64,000 nt of DNA, from the NCBI RefSeq assembly GCF_010548305.1, contig NZ_JAAGLV010000018.1, positions 62,001-126,000 of the forward strand, in the 5' to 3' direction. Below, piece after piece: positions 41,980-50,375 of this stretch (its first letter is position 1; the number at the start of each line of letters is the position of its first letter). The notes under the pieces were generated by a model that worked only from the letters and a program-made list of their open reading frames with translations, did not search any database and was not told where the DNA came from. The translations under genes and the position numbers were made by a program. The stretch comes from Streptomyces sp. SID13031. GTDB lineage: Bacteria; Actinomycetota; Actinomycetes; Propionibacteriales; Kribbellaceae.

Positions 41980-43190
41980 GATCCGCCTTTCTGCTGGATG
42001 CTGTCCGCACCCCCGTCGGCAAGCTTGGTGGCGCCCTGTCCGGTGGACGCCCCGATGACCTGGCCGCCGTCACGCTCAGGGAGTTGCTGGTGAGGCATCC
42101 CGGGCTCGACCCCGCGCTGATCGAGGACGTCTTCCTCGGCAACGCGAACGGCGCGGGTGAAGAGAACCGCGACGTGGCAAGGATGGCCGCGCTGCTAGCC
42201 GGCTACCCGACCAGCGTTCCCGGTACGACGGTCAACCGGCTCTGCGGCTCCGGCCTGGAGGCTGCGATCCAGGCAGCCCGGGCGATCGAGACCGGCGACG
42301 CATCCCTGGTCGTGGCCGGTGGCGTCGAGTCGATGAGCCGCGCCCCCTGGGTCCTCCCCAAACCCGACAAGGCCTTCCCTCACGGCAGTGTGACCGCTGA
42401 ATCCACCTCGCTCGGCTGGCGGCTCATCAACCCGCGGATGCCGAAGGAGTGGACGGTCTCCCTCGGCGAGGCCACCGAGCAGCTCGCCGAGCGGTACCAG
42501 GTCGGCCGTGAAGCCCAAGACCTCTTCGCCCTGGAGAGCCACGAGAAGGCCGGCAAGGCCTGGGCGGCCGGCAGGTTCGACGCCGAGATCGTGCCCTGGG
42601 AGCACCTCACGCCGATCCTCCCCCAAGGCCGCAACGCGCCGGACCCGCTCACCCGCGACGAGTCGATCCGCGACGGCGGCACCCCGGCAACGATGGCGAA
42701 ACTCAAGCCGGCCTTCCGCGACGACGGTACGGTCACCGCGGGCAACGCCTCCACCCTCAACGACGGAGCGTCCGCAGTACTGATCGCTGATGAGGCGATG
42801 ACCCAACAGCTCGGCATCACGCCGCTCGCGCGGATCGTCAGCCGGGCCGTCGACGGAGTCGAACCCCAGTACTTCGGCATCGGCCCCGTCGAGGCATCCC
42901 GCAAAGCCCTGCAAAAGGCTGGAATCGGCTGGGACGACCTGAAGCTGGTCGAGCTCAACGAAGCATATGCGGCGCAAAGCCTGGCCTGCTTGGGCGAATG
43001 GCCCGAGCTGGACCGCGAAAAGGTGAACGTGAACGGCGGGGCGATCGCGCTCGGGCATCCGCTCGGCAGCTCCGGTACGAGGATTCTGACCACGCTCGCG
43101 CACGAGTTGCGCCGTCGTGGTGGCGGGTACGGCCTGGCGACGCTGTGCATCGGCGTCGGCCAGGGACTGGCGATGGTCATCGAAGCATGA
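41976..43190 (+). CDS. pcaF: 3-oxoadipyl-CoA thiolase
   Basis: Acetyl-CoA acyltransferase of 404 residues. Catalytic Cys90 is in NRLCGSGLEA; NEAYAAQSLACL, NGGAIALGHPLGSSG (His) and CIGVGQG (second Cys) are present. The PcaF-type insert and length fit 3-oxoadipyl-CoA thiolase, which yields succinyl-CoA and acetyl-CoA. ATGA overlap with the reductase upstream. AGGAG inside its end serves the dioxygenase downstream. Confidence 0.92.
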   Translation: MRSAFLLDAVRTPVGKLGGALSGGRPDDLAAVTLRELLVRHPGLDPALIEDVFLGNANGAGEENRDVARMAALLAGYPTSVPGTTVNRLCGSGLEAAIQAARAIETGDASLVVAGGVESMSRAPWVLPKPDKAFPHGSVTAESTSLGWRLINPRMPKEWTVSLGEATEQLAERYQVGREAQDLFALESHEKAGKAWAAGRFDAEIVPWEHLTPILPQGRNAPDPLTRDESIRDGGTPATMAKLKPAFRDDGTVTAGNASTLNDGASAVLIADEAMTQQLGITPLARIVSRAVDGVEPQYFGIGPVEASRKALQKAGIGWDDLKLVELNEAYAAQSLACLGEWPELDREKVNVNGGAIALGHPLGSSGTRILTTLAHELRRRGGGYGLATLCIGVGQGLAMVIEA

Positions 43191-43200
43191 GGAGTTACTG

Positions 43201-44073
43201 ATGGACCTGGCAGGAGACGAACTCACCGACGCGGTCGTGGCAAGCTTCGACGGCAGCGGCGACGAGCGCACCAAGACCGTGCTGAGCGCGCTGGTCCGGC
43301 ATCTGCACGCGTTCGCTCGCGAGGTCGAGCTGACCGAGGAGGAATGGTTCGCCGGGATCGACTTCCTCACCCGGACCGGCCACAAGTCCACCGGCAGCCG
43401 GCAGGAGTTCGTGCTGCTGTCCGACGTACTCGGGCTGTCGATGCTGACCGTTGGCCTCGGCAACAAGAAACCCAAGGGGGCCACCGAGTCGACCGTGTTC
43501 GGGCCGTTCTTCGTCGAGGGTTCGCCGGAGATCAAGCTCGGCGACGACCTGTCCAACGGCGCCCCCGGACAGCCCTGCCTGGTGACCGGGCGCGTCCTGG
43601 ACCTCCACGGAAATCCCATCAGAGCAGCCCTGGTCGAGACCTGGCAGGCCGACGAGGACGGCTTCTACGACGTCCAGAAGGATATCGACGGCCCGCAGAA
43701 CCGCGGGCACCTGACCACAGATGCCGATGGCAACTACTCGTTCTGGGCCGTTCGCCCGGTCGCCTACCCGATCCCGGACGACGGCCCGGTCGGCGAGCTG
43801 CTCAGGGCCGCCGGTCGCGGCCCGATGCGCCCGGCCCACATCCACTTCATGGTGACCGCGCCCGGCTTCTCCCGGCTGATCACCCACGTCTTCGCCGCCG
43901 GCGACGAGCACCTGCACGACGACGCCGTCTTCGGCGTGAAGGACTCGCTGATCGCCGAGGTCACCGAGCACCCGGCCGGTACGGCGCCTGACGGCCGCGT
44001 GCTCGACCAGCCCTACTCGACCGTCCAGTACGACTTGGTGCTCGCCACCACCGAGGAGACCCGATCATTGTGA
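43201..44073 (+). CDS. Hydroxyquinol 1,2-dioxygenase (intradiol)
   Basis: Non-heme Fe(III) ring-cleaving enzyme of 290 residues. An N-terminal helical dimerisation domain is followed by the catalytic beta-sandwich. Iron ligands appear as Tyr156 (EDGFYDVQ), Tyr189 (RPVAYPIPDDGP), His213 and His215 (RPAHIHFMV). The DGFYDVQ and PDDGPVG patterns fit hydroxyquinol rather than catechol dioxygenases. The product would be maleylacetate, the substrate of the reductase encoded in the same operon. AGGAG precedes the ATG. Confidence 0.92.
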   Translation: MDLAGDELTDAVVASFDGSGDERTKTVLSALVRHLHAFAREVELTEEEWFAGIDFLTRTGHKSTGSRQEFVLLSDVLGLSMLTVGLGNKKPKGATESTVFGPFFVEGSPEIKLGDDLSNGAPGQPCLVTGRVLDLHGNPIRAALVETWQADEDGFYDVQKDIDGPQNRGHLTTDADGNYSFWAVRPVAYPIPDDGPVGELLRAAGRGPMRPAHIHFMVTAPGFSRLITHVFAAGDEHLHDDAVFGVKDSLIAEVTEHPAGTAPDGRVLDQPYSTVQYDLVLATTEETRSL

Positions 44074-45800
44074 TGACCACCGATGTGCTCATCGTCGGCA
44101 CCGGCCCGGCCGGTGGCGCCGCCTCGCTCTTCCTGTCCAGCTACGGCATCGACAACGTCGTACTGACCCGCTACGGCTGGACCGCCAACACCCCGCGCGC
44201 CCACATCACCAACCAGCGCACGATCGAGCTGATGCGCGACATGGGCATCGAGGACAAGATCACCGGCCAGGGCACCGAGCACGCCCTGATGGGCCAGACC
44301 GCCTTCTGTACCAGCCTGGCCGGTGAGGAGATCGGCCGGATCCGCACCTGGGGCACGCATCCGCAGCGCCTGGCCGACTACACCGAGGCGAGCCCGACCC
44401 TCCCCTGCGACCTGCCGCAGACGCTCTTCGAGCCCATCCTGGTCAGTACTGCGGCCAGCCGCGGCGCGCGCTTGCGGTTCGACACGGAGTACGTGTCGCT
44501 GGAGCAGGACGACGACGGCGTGACCGCGACGGTCCGGGACCGATTGTCGGGCGAGACGTACCAGATCCGGGCGAAGTACCTGATCGGCGCGGACGGCGGC
44601 CGGAGCAAGGTCGCCCAGGACATCGGGCTGCCGATGGCCGGCGCGATGGACATCGAGGGCTCGATGAACATCGTCTTCGAGGCCGACCTGTCGAAGTACG
44701 TCGCACACCGGCCGAGCGTTCTGTACTGGGTACTGCAGCCGGGTGCGCAGATCGGTGGCATCGGCGCCGGCCTGGTCCGGATGGTCCGGCCGTGGAACGA
44801 GTGGCTGATCGTCTGGGGTTACGACATCAACCAGCCCGCGCCGGTCGTCGACGAGGCGATGGCGACCGAGATCGTGCACAACCTGGTGGGTGACGACACG
44901 ATCGACGTGAAGCTCAAGGGCACCTCGGTCTGGAGCGTCAACCACATGTACGCCGAGAAGGCGTCGGTCGGCCGGGTGTTCTGTATGGGCGACGCGATCC
45001 ACCGGCACCCGCCGTCGAACGGCCTCGGCTCGAACACGTCGATCCAGGACGCGTACAACCTGGCCTGGAAGCTCGCCCTGGTTCTCAAGGGTCAGGCGTC
45101 GCCGGCGTTGCTCGACACGTACGACGAGGAGCGCACCCCGATCGCCCGGCAGATCGTCGATCGCGCGAACAAGAGCCGCACCCAGTTCGGCCAGATCTTC
45201 CACGCGCTCGGGATGACCCCGGACGCTCCGGCGGGCCGCACGATCGACTCGCGCAAGGACGACACTCCTGAGGGCGCTGCTCAGCGCGAGGAGCTGCGCA
45301 AGGCGATCGAGCTCAAGGACTACGAGTTCAACGCCCACGGGGTGGAGCTGGGTCAGCGGTACAAGTCGGCAGCGGTCGTCCCGGACGGCACCGACGAGCC
45401 GGAGTACAACAGGGACCCGGAGCTCTACTACCACCCGACTACCTGGCCGGGTGCGCGTATCCCGCACTGCTGGCTGACCCGTGGCACGGAGACCGTCAGC
45501 ACGCTCGATGTGGTCGGCAAGGGCCGCTTCACTGTGCTCACCGGCATCGGTGGCGAGGCCTGGGTCAAGGCGGCCAGGGCGATCGCGGAGCAGACCGGTG
45601 TCGAGGTCGAGGCGTTCGTGGTCGGCCCTGGTCTCGAGCTGGACGACCTGTACGGCGACTGGGCGCGACTGCGCGAGATCACTGACAACGGCTGTCTACT
45701 GGTCCGCCCGGACGCCCACATCGCCTACCGGTCGCATGACCTGCCGGCCGACCCCACTACTGCACTGGGAGAGGCGTTCCAGGCTCTGCTCAACCGGTAG
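44070..45800 (+). CDS. FAD-dependent aromatic monooxygenase (phenol/resorcinol hydroxylase type)
   Basis: Class A flavoprotein hydroxylase of 576 residues. FAD motifs: VLIVGTGPAGGAASLFLSSYG, the DG motif YLIGADGGRSKVAQDIG, and the GD motif VFCMGDAIHRHPPSNGLGSN. The C-terminal thioredoxin-like domain (about 480-576) is as in TfdB/phenol hydroxylase. In this operon the likely reaction is hydroxylation of resorcinol or a similar phenol to hydroxyquinol. GTG 44070 gives a 4-bp overlap with the dioxygenase (GTGA); ATG 44073 is the alternative. The stop overlaps the convergent GH13 gene by 11 bp. Confidence 0.9.
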   Translation: MMTTDVLIVGTGPAGGAASLFLSSYGIDNVVLTRYGWTANTPRAHITNQRTIELMRDMGIEDKITGQGTEHALMGQTAFCTSLAGEEIGRIRTWGTHPQRLADYTEASPTLPCDLPQTLFEPILVSTAASRGARLRFDTEYVSLEQDDDGVTATVRDRLSGETYQIRAKYLIGADGGRSKVAQDIGLPMAGAMDIEGSMNIVFEADLSKYVAHRPSVLYWVLQPGAQIGGIGAGLVRMVRPWNEWLIVWGYDINQPAPVVDEAMATEIVHNLVGDDTIDVKLKGTSVWSVNHMYAEKASVGRVFCMGDAIHRHPPSNGLGSNTSIQDAYNLAWKLALVLKGQASPALLDTYDEERTPIARQIVDRANKSRTQFGQIFHALGMTPDAPAGRTIDSRKDDTPEGAAQREELRKAIELKDYEFNAHGVELGQRYKSAAVVPDGTDEPEYNRDPELYYHPTTWPGARIPHCWLTRGTETVSTLDVVGKGRFTVLTGIGGEAWVKAARAIAEQTGVEVEAFVVGPGLELDDLYGDWARLREITDNGCLLVRPDAHIAYRSHDLPADPTTALGEAFQALLNR

Positions 45801-47058
45801 CCAGTACCAGCCAGCCGTGCGGCGGCACCAGCAGCGGGTCCTCCGGTAGGTGTCCGGGGTCCGACTGGGCTGCGATGACGAGGCCTGCCACTTCCACTGG
45901 GAAGCGGTAGGCCTCGTCTCCTACGTTCAGCAGGAGAAGTAGCTGGCCACGCGCGTCACCTGAGCGCAGTGCGAGCGCCTGGTTGGTCAGGTGGGCGACC
46001 TTGGTCCGCGAACGTGTGAGCCACGCGTTGCGACGCCGTACGCCGATCAGCCGCTGGTGCAGCCTGTACGTCGCCCAGTGCGGGTCGACCAACTCCCCTG
46101 GCTTGTCCGGGAACTCGGGCCGGACCGCGTCGTCGCCGCCGAACCTGTCCTCCTTGATGCCCTGCATGGCCTGCTCGTCGCCCGCGTAGATGCTCGGGAC
46201 GCCGGCCACCGCGAACAGCACCGCGAGCGCGTGCCCCAGGTGCCGTGGATCGTCCAGCTTGCTGGCGATACGCGTCACGTCGTGGTTGCCCACGAACGTC
46301 TGCGGCACGAGCGGGTCGACGAACTGCTGGTGCCGCTCGAGCGCATAGGCCAGCTCGAAGAAGTTGCGGTCGTTGAGCGAACTCCAGATCGCCTTCCACA
46401 GCTCGTACTGCGTGATCGAGTCGAGCGTGCTCGTCGCGGCATAGCCGGCGTAGTCACCGTGGATCAGCTCGCCGACGAACCACGACTCCGGGAACCGCTC
46501 GCGAACCTCCGACAACACCCCACGCCAGAACTCGGGCGGCACCGCGTACGCCGCGTCGAGCCGCCACCCGTCGACACCGCGATCCAGCCAGTGGCACATC
46601 ACCTCGACGACGTACTCGCGGACCGCGGGCTCCTCGTGGTTGAGCACGACCAGGTGCTCGTGCCCCTCGAAGGTTTCGAGTGACCCGTCCGGCCGGTGCT
46701 TGAACCACTCGGGCGGGGCCGCGAAGCTCCGGGCCACGTGGTTGAAGACGCCATCGAGCACGATCCGCAGCCCACGCTCCTTGGCGGCGGCGACCAGCGA
46801 GTCGAAATCCTCGTAGTCACCCAGCCGGGCGTCGATCCGGAAGTGGTCGATGGTGTCGTACCCGTGCGTCTCCGACTCGAAGATCGGCCCGAGCAGCAGC
46901 CCCGAACACCCCAGCTCGATCACATAGTCGAGCCAGTTCTCCAACCGCCCGAGCCGCGGCGTCCGGAATCCGGTGGGAAGCGCAGCGGGCTCAGCCCCCA
47001 CGAACCCCAGCGGATAAACGTGCCACCAGATCGCGTGATCGGCCCACGGCACCACCAT
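45790..47058 (-). CDS. GH13 alpha-amylase-family glycosidase
   Basis: Intracellular (no signal peptide) glycoside hydrolase of 422 residues. The four GH13 regions are DGVFNHV, GWRLDAAYAV (nucleophile Asp), FVGELIHGDY (acid/base Glu) and FVGNHDVTRI. The N-terminus WWHVYPLGFVGAEP is typical of trehalose-synthase/maltogenic-like and cyclomaltodextrinase-type enzymes. Small domain C at the end. Substrate probably short alpha-glucans. Start behind AGGAGGTGCAC. Confidence 0.92.
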   Translation of the reverse strand: MVVPWADHAIWWHVYPLGFVGAEPAALPTGFRTPRLGRLENWLDYVIELGCSGLLLGPIFESETHGYDTIDHFRIDARLGDYEDFDSLVAAAKERGLRIVLDGVFNHVARSFAAPPEWFKHRPDGSLETFEGHEHLVVLNHEEPAVREYVVEVMCHWLDRGVDGWRLDAAYAVPPEFWRGVLSEVRERFPESWFVGELIHGDYAGYAATSTLDSITQYELWKAIWSSLNDRNFFELAYALERHQQFVDPLVPQTFVGNHDVTRIASKLDDPRHLGHALAVLFAVAGVPSIYAGDEQAMQGIKEDRFGGDDAVRPEFPDKPGELVDPHWATYRLHQRLIGVRRRNAWLTRSRTKVAHLTNQALALRSGDARGQLLLLLNVGDEAYRFPVEVAGLVIAAQSDPGHLPEDPLLVPPHGWLVLATG

Positions 47059-47094
47059 CTGTGCACCTCCTGGCTTGGAGGACCACAGTAGTGG

Positions 47095-47376
47095 TCAGCT
47101 TGCCGCGCTCACCTGAGCGGGGAACTCGCGGCCCACTTCCTCAACCAGAGCGACCACCTCGGCGGTCTCGGCCTCGAGGAGTTTGAGCAGTGCCACCCGC
47201 GACTCGTCGCTGCGGGCCTCCACGGCAGCCGTGGAGATCGCCTGCACGGTCGCGACCTCGTGGACCAGAGCACCCCAGATCTCTTCCAGCTGCTGCAGAT
47301 TCGCCGGTCTGGCGGCCGGTACCTGCGTGATGTCGACGAGCTCCGAGGCTCGCCGGACATGCAAATTCGAACTCAT
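47095..47376 (-). CDS. Small helical hypothetical protein
   Basis: A 93-residue protein that I do not recognise. It is almost entirely helical, acidic, and has heptad-like spacing (LQQLEEIWGALVHEVATVQAI, LLKLLEAETAEVVALVEEVG), so a coiled-coil or helical bundle is likely. ATG 47376 has GGGGA upstream. It lies between the GH13 gene and the divergent sigma factor; a link to the sigma factor is possible but unsupported. Confidence 0.6.
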   Translation of the reverse strand: MSSNLHVRRASELVDITQVPAARPANLQQLEEIWGALVHEVATVQAISTAAVEARSDESRVALLKLLEAETAEVVALVEEVGREFPAQVSAAS

Positions 47377-47601
47377 GACTTCCCCCACGGTCGCACCTGA
47401 CCCCGAACCAGCGCAGGCTGAAGCCGGCGCCGTCCCCGCCCGAGTTGGGACTGACTCTTCTTCCAACGCACCTGCCCATCGCGGGGTTACGGCCCCTGCC
47501 CCGACAACTTTCCCGGCAACTTTCTGCAGGCCTGGTGCAACAAGAACCAGCCAGGCGGGCTCTTACTCCTCTGACAGGCTGTTACCGACGGAAGGGTGAT
47601 C

Positions 47602-48099
47602 GTGAGTGCCGATCTCGAAGGGTTCAACGATTTTGCCGCCGCGCGGGGGGCCCAGCTGTTCCGGATGGCGTACCTGCTCGCCGGTGACCGGCACGGCGCC
47701 GAGGACCTGACCCAGACCACCCTGGGCAAGCTCTACGCCGCCTGGTCCAAGGTCAGCCGGGCCGACAACCCGGTCGCCTACAGCCGCACCGTCATGGTGC
47801 GCACCTATGTCGACTCCCAGCGCAAGATCCGGCTGGAGCGCCCGACCTCCGAAGTACCGGACGGTGGCCGGTACGGCGAGGACACCGCGTTGCGGCTGAC
47901 CCTGTTCGCCGCACTGGCCGAGTTGTCCGGGCGCGACCGGGCGATCGTCGTCCTGCGCTACTGGGAGGACCACAGCGTCGAGGACACCGCCAACATCCTC
48001 GGCGTCAGCCCCGGCGCGGTCCGGACCCGAAGCCAGCGGGCGCTGCTCAAACTGCGCGCCCGGCTCGGCACCGACCTCAGCGAATTGAGCGGGCGATGA
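47602..48099 (+). CDS. SigE-family ECF RNA polymerase sigma factor
   Basis: Sigma factor of 165 residues. Region 2 is FRMAYLLAGDRHGAEDLTQTTLGKLYAAW, a Streptomyces-type SigE-family form; region 4 is LSGRDRAIVVLRYWEDHSVEDTANILGVSPGAVRTRSQRALLKL. GTG 47602 is chosen because gaagg is 7 bases upstream; GTG 47596 would sit on top of the RBS. The next gene encodes a membrane-anchored protein, the usual position of an anti-sigma factor. Confidence 0.92.
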   Translation: MSADLEGFNDFAAARGAQLFRMAYLLAGDRHGAEDLTQTTLGKLYAAWSKVSRADNPVAYSRTVMVRTYVDSQRKIRLERPTSEVPDGGRYGEDTALRLTLFAALAELSGRDRAIVVLRYWEDHSVEDTANILGVSPGAVRTRSQRALLKLRARLGTDLSELSGR

Positions 48100-48122
48100 G
48101 CCCGGAACCGGAAGGACCCCTG

Positions 48123-48893
48123 ATGAGCTTCGAGACCGAACTCAGCGACCGCCTGCACACCGAGGCGGACGACACCCAGGTCGACCTCGATCTGCTCCTC
48201 ACCGGCAGCGTTGCCTATGGCAACAAGCTGGTACGCCGCCGGCGGCTGACCCGGATCATCGGCGGCGCGGCCACCATCGCCGTACTGGGTGGAGCCGTCG
48301 CCTACGCCGGATCACTGAACGCCCCGCCCGGCAGCACGCCGGCCCCGGCCGCTTCAGTGGCCACAACTCAACCACAGAAGGCGAAAGCGGACATCACCCC
48401 GCAGGCGGCCCTCGGCGTACTGCTCGAGCTGCTGCCCGATGCCAGCCAAGCCACCAACCACCGCGGCGGCTTCGACGGCACCGGCAAGGTGCTCGGGGTC
48501 TACACGACAGTCAGCTACGGCAACGCGTCGCTGCGGCTGGAGGTCCTCAAGGAGCAGCAGGTCGCCTTCCCCTGCGACGCCTATTACACCGGTTGCAATG
48601 TCGTCAAGCTGCCGGACGGCTCCAAGCTCCGGCTGCTGGACACGTCCGTCCCCGGCCCGGGCGGCAAAGACGACTACCAGCAGCTTCAGGCCAACCTGAC
48701 CCGGAAGGACGGCCTCAGCCTCAACCTGATCGCCGTCAACCAGACTCCGGCCCAGCCTGCCATCACCCTGGCCCAGCTGAAGACCATCGCCGTCAGTCCC
48801 CGCTGGCAGCTGAAACTCGACCAGGCATTCATCGACCGAAGCGAGAAGCTCTTCATCCCGCGGCTGGTCACCCAGCCGTCGGTACCGGGCTAG
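48123..48893 (+). CDS. Membrane-anchored putative anti-sigma factor / sensor
   Basis: A 256-residue protein. Cytoplasmic N-terminus 1-40 (MSFETELSDRLHTEADDTQV...), one membrane helix at about 43-64, a Pro/Ala linker, and an extracellular domain of about 160 residues with two Cys in FPCDAYYTGCNVV. The layout is typical of proteins paired with SigE-family factors, though there is no zinc-binding ZAS motif. ATG 48123 has GGAAGGA upstream; ATG 48096 would overlap the sigma gene. Its TAG stop lies in the left arm of the 21-bp inverted repeat. Confidence 0.75.
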   Translation: MSFETELSDRLHTEADDTQVDLDLLLTGSVAYGNKLVRRRRLTRIIGGAATIAVLGGAVAYAGSLNAPPGSTPAPAASVATTQPQKAKADITPQAALGVLLELLPDASQATNHRGGFDGTGKVLGVYTTVSYGNASLRLEVLKEQQVAFPCDAYYTGCNVVKLPDGSKLRLLDTSVPGPGGKDDYQQLQANLTRKDGLSLNLIAVNQTPAQPAITLAQLKTIAVSPRWQLKLDQAFIDRSEKLFIPRLVTQPSVPG

Positions 48894-48985
48894 TGCCCTG
48901 CGTCCGAAGTTGTTTGAGTGATTGCGGTGGTCAGGTGCGTGCCTGGGCGCCGCAAGCGCCAAAGAACTTCGGACGCAGGGCACTA
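48891..48985. terminator. Perfect 21-bp inverted repeat containing both stop codons
   Basis: Arms at 48891-48911 (tagtgccctgcgtccgaagtt) and 48965-48985 are exact reverse complements with a 53-base spacer. Each arm starts with the TAG stop of one of the two convergent genes. The spacer holds a smaller ggcgc/gcgcc hairpin. The cgtccgaag core is shared with the repeat at 8409-8460, and agtgccct with 55431-55485. Confidence 0.85.
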
Positions 48986-49651
48986 GATCGACTGACCGAA
49001 GGTGTGGCGGCGGATCCAGGCGTGCATCGCGATGGCCGCCGCCGCGCTGGCGTTGATGGAACGGGTCGAGCCGAACTGGGCGATCGACAGCACGTCCGTG
49101 CAGATCTTGTGCGCCTCGTCGGTCAGCCCCGGGCCTTCCTGGCCGAACAGCAGGACGCAGTCGGTGGGCAGCTCGTAGGTCTCCAGCGGTACCGAGCCGG
49201 GCAGGTTGTCGATGCCGATCACGGCCAGCGCGTGCTCTTCGGCGTACGCCGCGAGGCCGGCCAGCTCGGGGTGGTGGCGGACGTGCTGGTAGCGGTCCGT
49301 CACCATCGCGCCGCGGCGGTTCCACTTCCGGTTGCCGACGATGTGCACCTCACGCGCCAGGAAGGCGTTCGCAGTCCGGACGACCGAGCCGATGTTCAGG
49401 TCGTGCTGCCAGTTCTCGATCGCGACGTGGAACGGGTTCCGCTGGGTGTCGAGGTCCTCGACGATCGCTTCCAGCCGCCAGTACCGGTACTTGTCCACCA
49501 CGTTGCGGCGGTCACCGGCGGCGAGCAGCTCCGGGTCGAGCCGCGGGTCGTCCGGCGGATCGCCCCGCCACGGGCCGACACCGACCTCCGCCGTACCGAC
49601 CACATCGGCTCCGATCAGGTCAGGAGGGTTGTCACGATTGGCTTCCTGCAT
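48983..49651 (-). CDS. SpoU/TrmH-family RNA 2'-O-methyltransferase
   Basis: SPOUT-class methyltransferase of 222 residues. Motif 1 WQHDLNIGSVVRTANAF, motif 2 LLFGQEGPGLTDEA and motif 3 FGSTRSINASAAAAIAMHAWIR (knot) are all present. The N-terminal ~55 residues are an acidic/proline extension. It methylates a tRNA or rRNA ribose; the target is not shown. ATG 49651 is chosen; the long upstream frame is shadow of the DedA gene. Confidence 0.92.
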   Translation of the reverse strand: MQEANRDNPPDLIGADVVGTAEVGVGPWRGDPPDDPRLDPELLAAGDRRNVVDKYRYWRLEAIVEDLDTQRNPFHVAIENWQHDLNIGSVVRTANAFLAREVHIVGNRKWNRRGAMVTDRYQHVRHHPELAGLAAYAEEHALAVIGIDNLPGSVPLETYELPTDCVLLFGQEGPGLTDEAHKICTDVLSIAQFGSTRSINASAAAAIAMHAWIRRHTFGQSI

Positions 49652-49675
49652 GGGTCGGGACGCTACCCTGTCCGC

Positions 49676-50374
49676 GTGCTCCCAATGATCGCGATGCTGA
49701 TGCCGAACTGGATGGACCCGGAATACCTGCTGAACTGGCTGGGTGACTGGTCCCTGTGGGGCACGGCCGCGGTCGTCTTCATCGAGTGCGGGCTGCTCTT
49801 CCCGATCCTGCCGGGCGACTCGCTGCTGTTCGCGGTCGGGCTGTTCATCGCCCGCGGCAATATCGACGTCCCGCTCTGGCTCGCCTGCGTGGTCCTGACC
49901 GTCTCGGCGTTCCTGGGCAACGTCTCCGGCTACTACATCGGCCGCGGGCTCGGTACGACGCTGTTCAAGAACCCGAACGCCAAGTTCCTGAAACCGAAGT
50001 ACATCGAGCAGACCCACGACTTCTTCGAGCGGTACGGTCCGCGCGCGCTCGTGCTGGCCCGGTTCGTCCCGATCGTGCGCACCTTCATCACGGTCGTGGC
50101 CGGCGCGGGCAAGATGGACCCGAAGAAGTTCTTCCTCTGGACCGGTATCGGCGCCGTCCTCTGGGCCACCGGCATCACCCTGCTCGGCCACGCCCTCGGC
50201 AAGGTGAAGTTCATCCACGACCACCTCGAGACGGCCCTGATCCTGCTGGTCCTCATCTCCCTGGTCCCGATGGCCATCGAGTTCATCCTGGCCAGGCGCC
50301 GTGGCCACGGCAAGGTCGCCGAAGGCATCGAGACCCAGGTCGAAGAATCCATCACCAACGACGGCACCCGCTGA
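49676..50374 (+). CDS. DedA-family membrane protein
   Basis: A 232-residue integral membrane protein of the DedA/SNARE-associated family. Typical segments are FIECGLLFPILPGDSLLFAVGLFIA, VSGYYIGRGLG, FFERYGPRALVLARFVPIVRTFITVVAGAGKM and FLWTGIGAVLWATGITLLGHALG. The ARFVPIVRTF motif with its Arg pair is the family signature. DedA proteins act in lipid carrier recycling and membrane homeostasis. tacccT ten bases upstream suggests a leaderless GTG start at 49676. Confidence 0.9.
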   Translation: MLPMIAMLMPNWMDPEYLLNWLGDWSLWGTAAVVFIECGLLFPILPGDSLLFAVGLFIARGNIDVPLWLACVVLTVSAFLGNVSGYYIGRGLGTTLFKNPNAKFLKPKYIEQTHDFFERYGPRALVLARFVPIVRTFITVVAGAGKMDPKKFFLWTGIGAVLWATGITLLGHALGKVKFIHDHLETALILLVLISLVPMAIEFILARRRGHGKVAEGIETQVEESITNDGTR

Positions 50375-50375
50375 C

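Noticed and set aside
48593..50374. DedA gene extended to 593 codons
   Set aside because: The extension covers the anti-sigma-like gene, an inverted repeat and the antisense of the SpoU gene; DedA homology begins right after GTG 49676.
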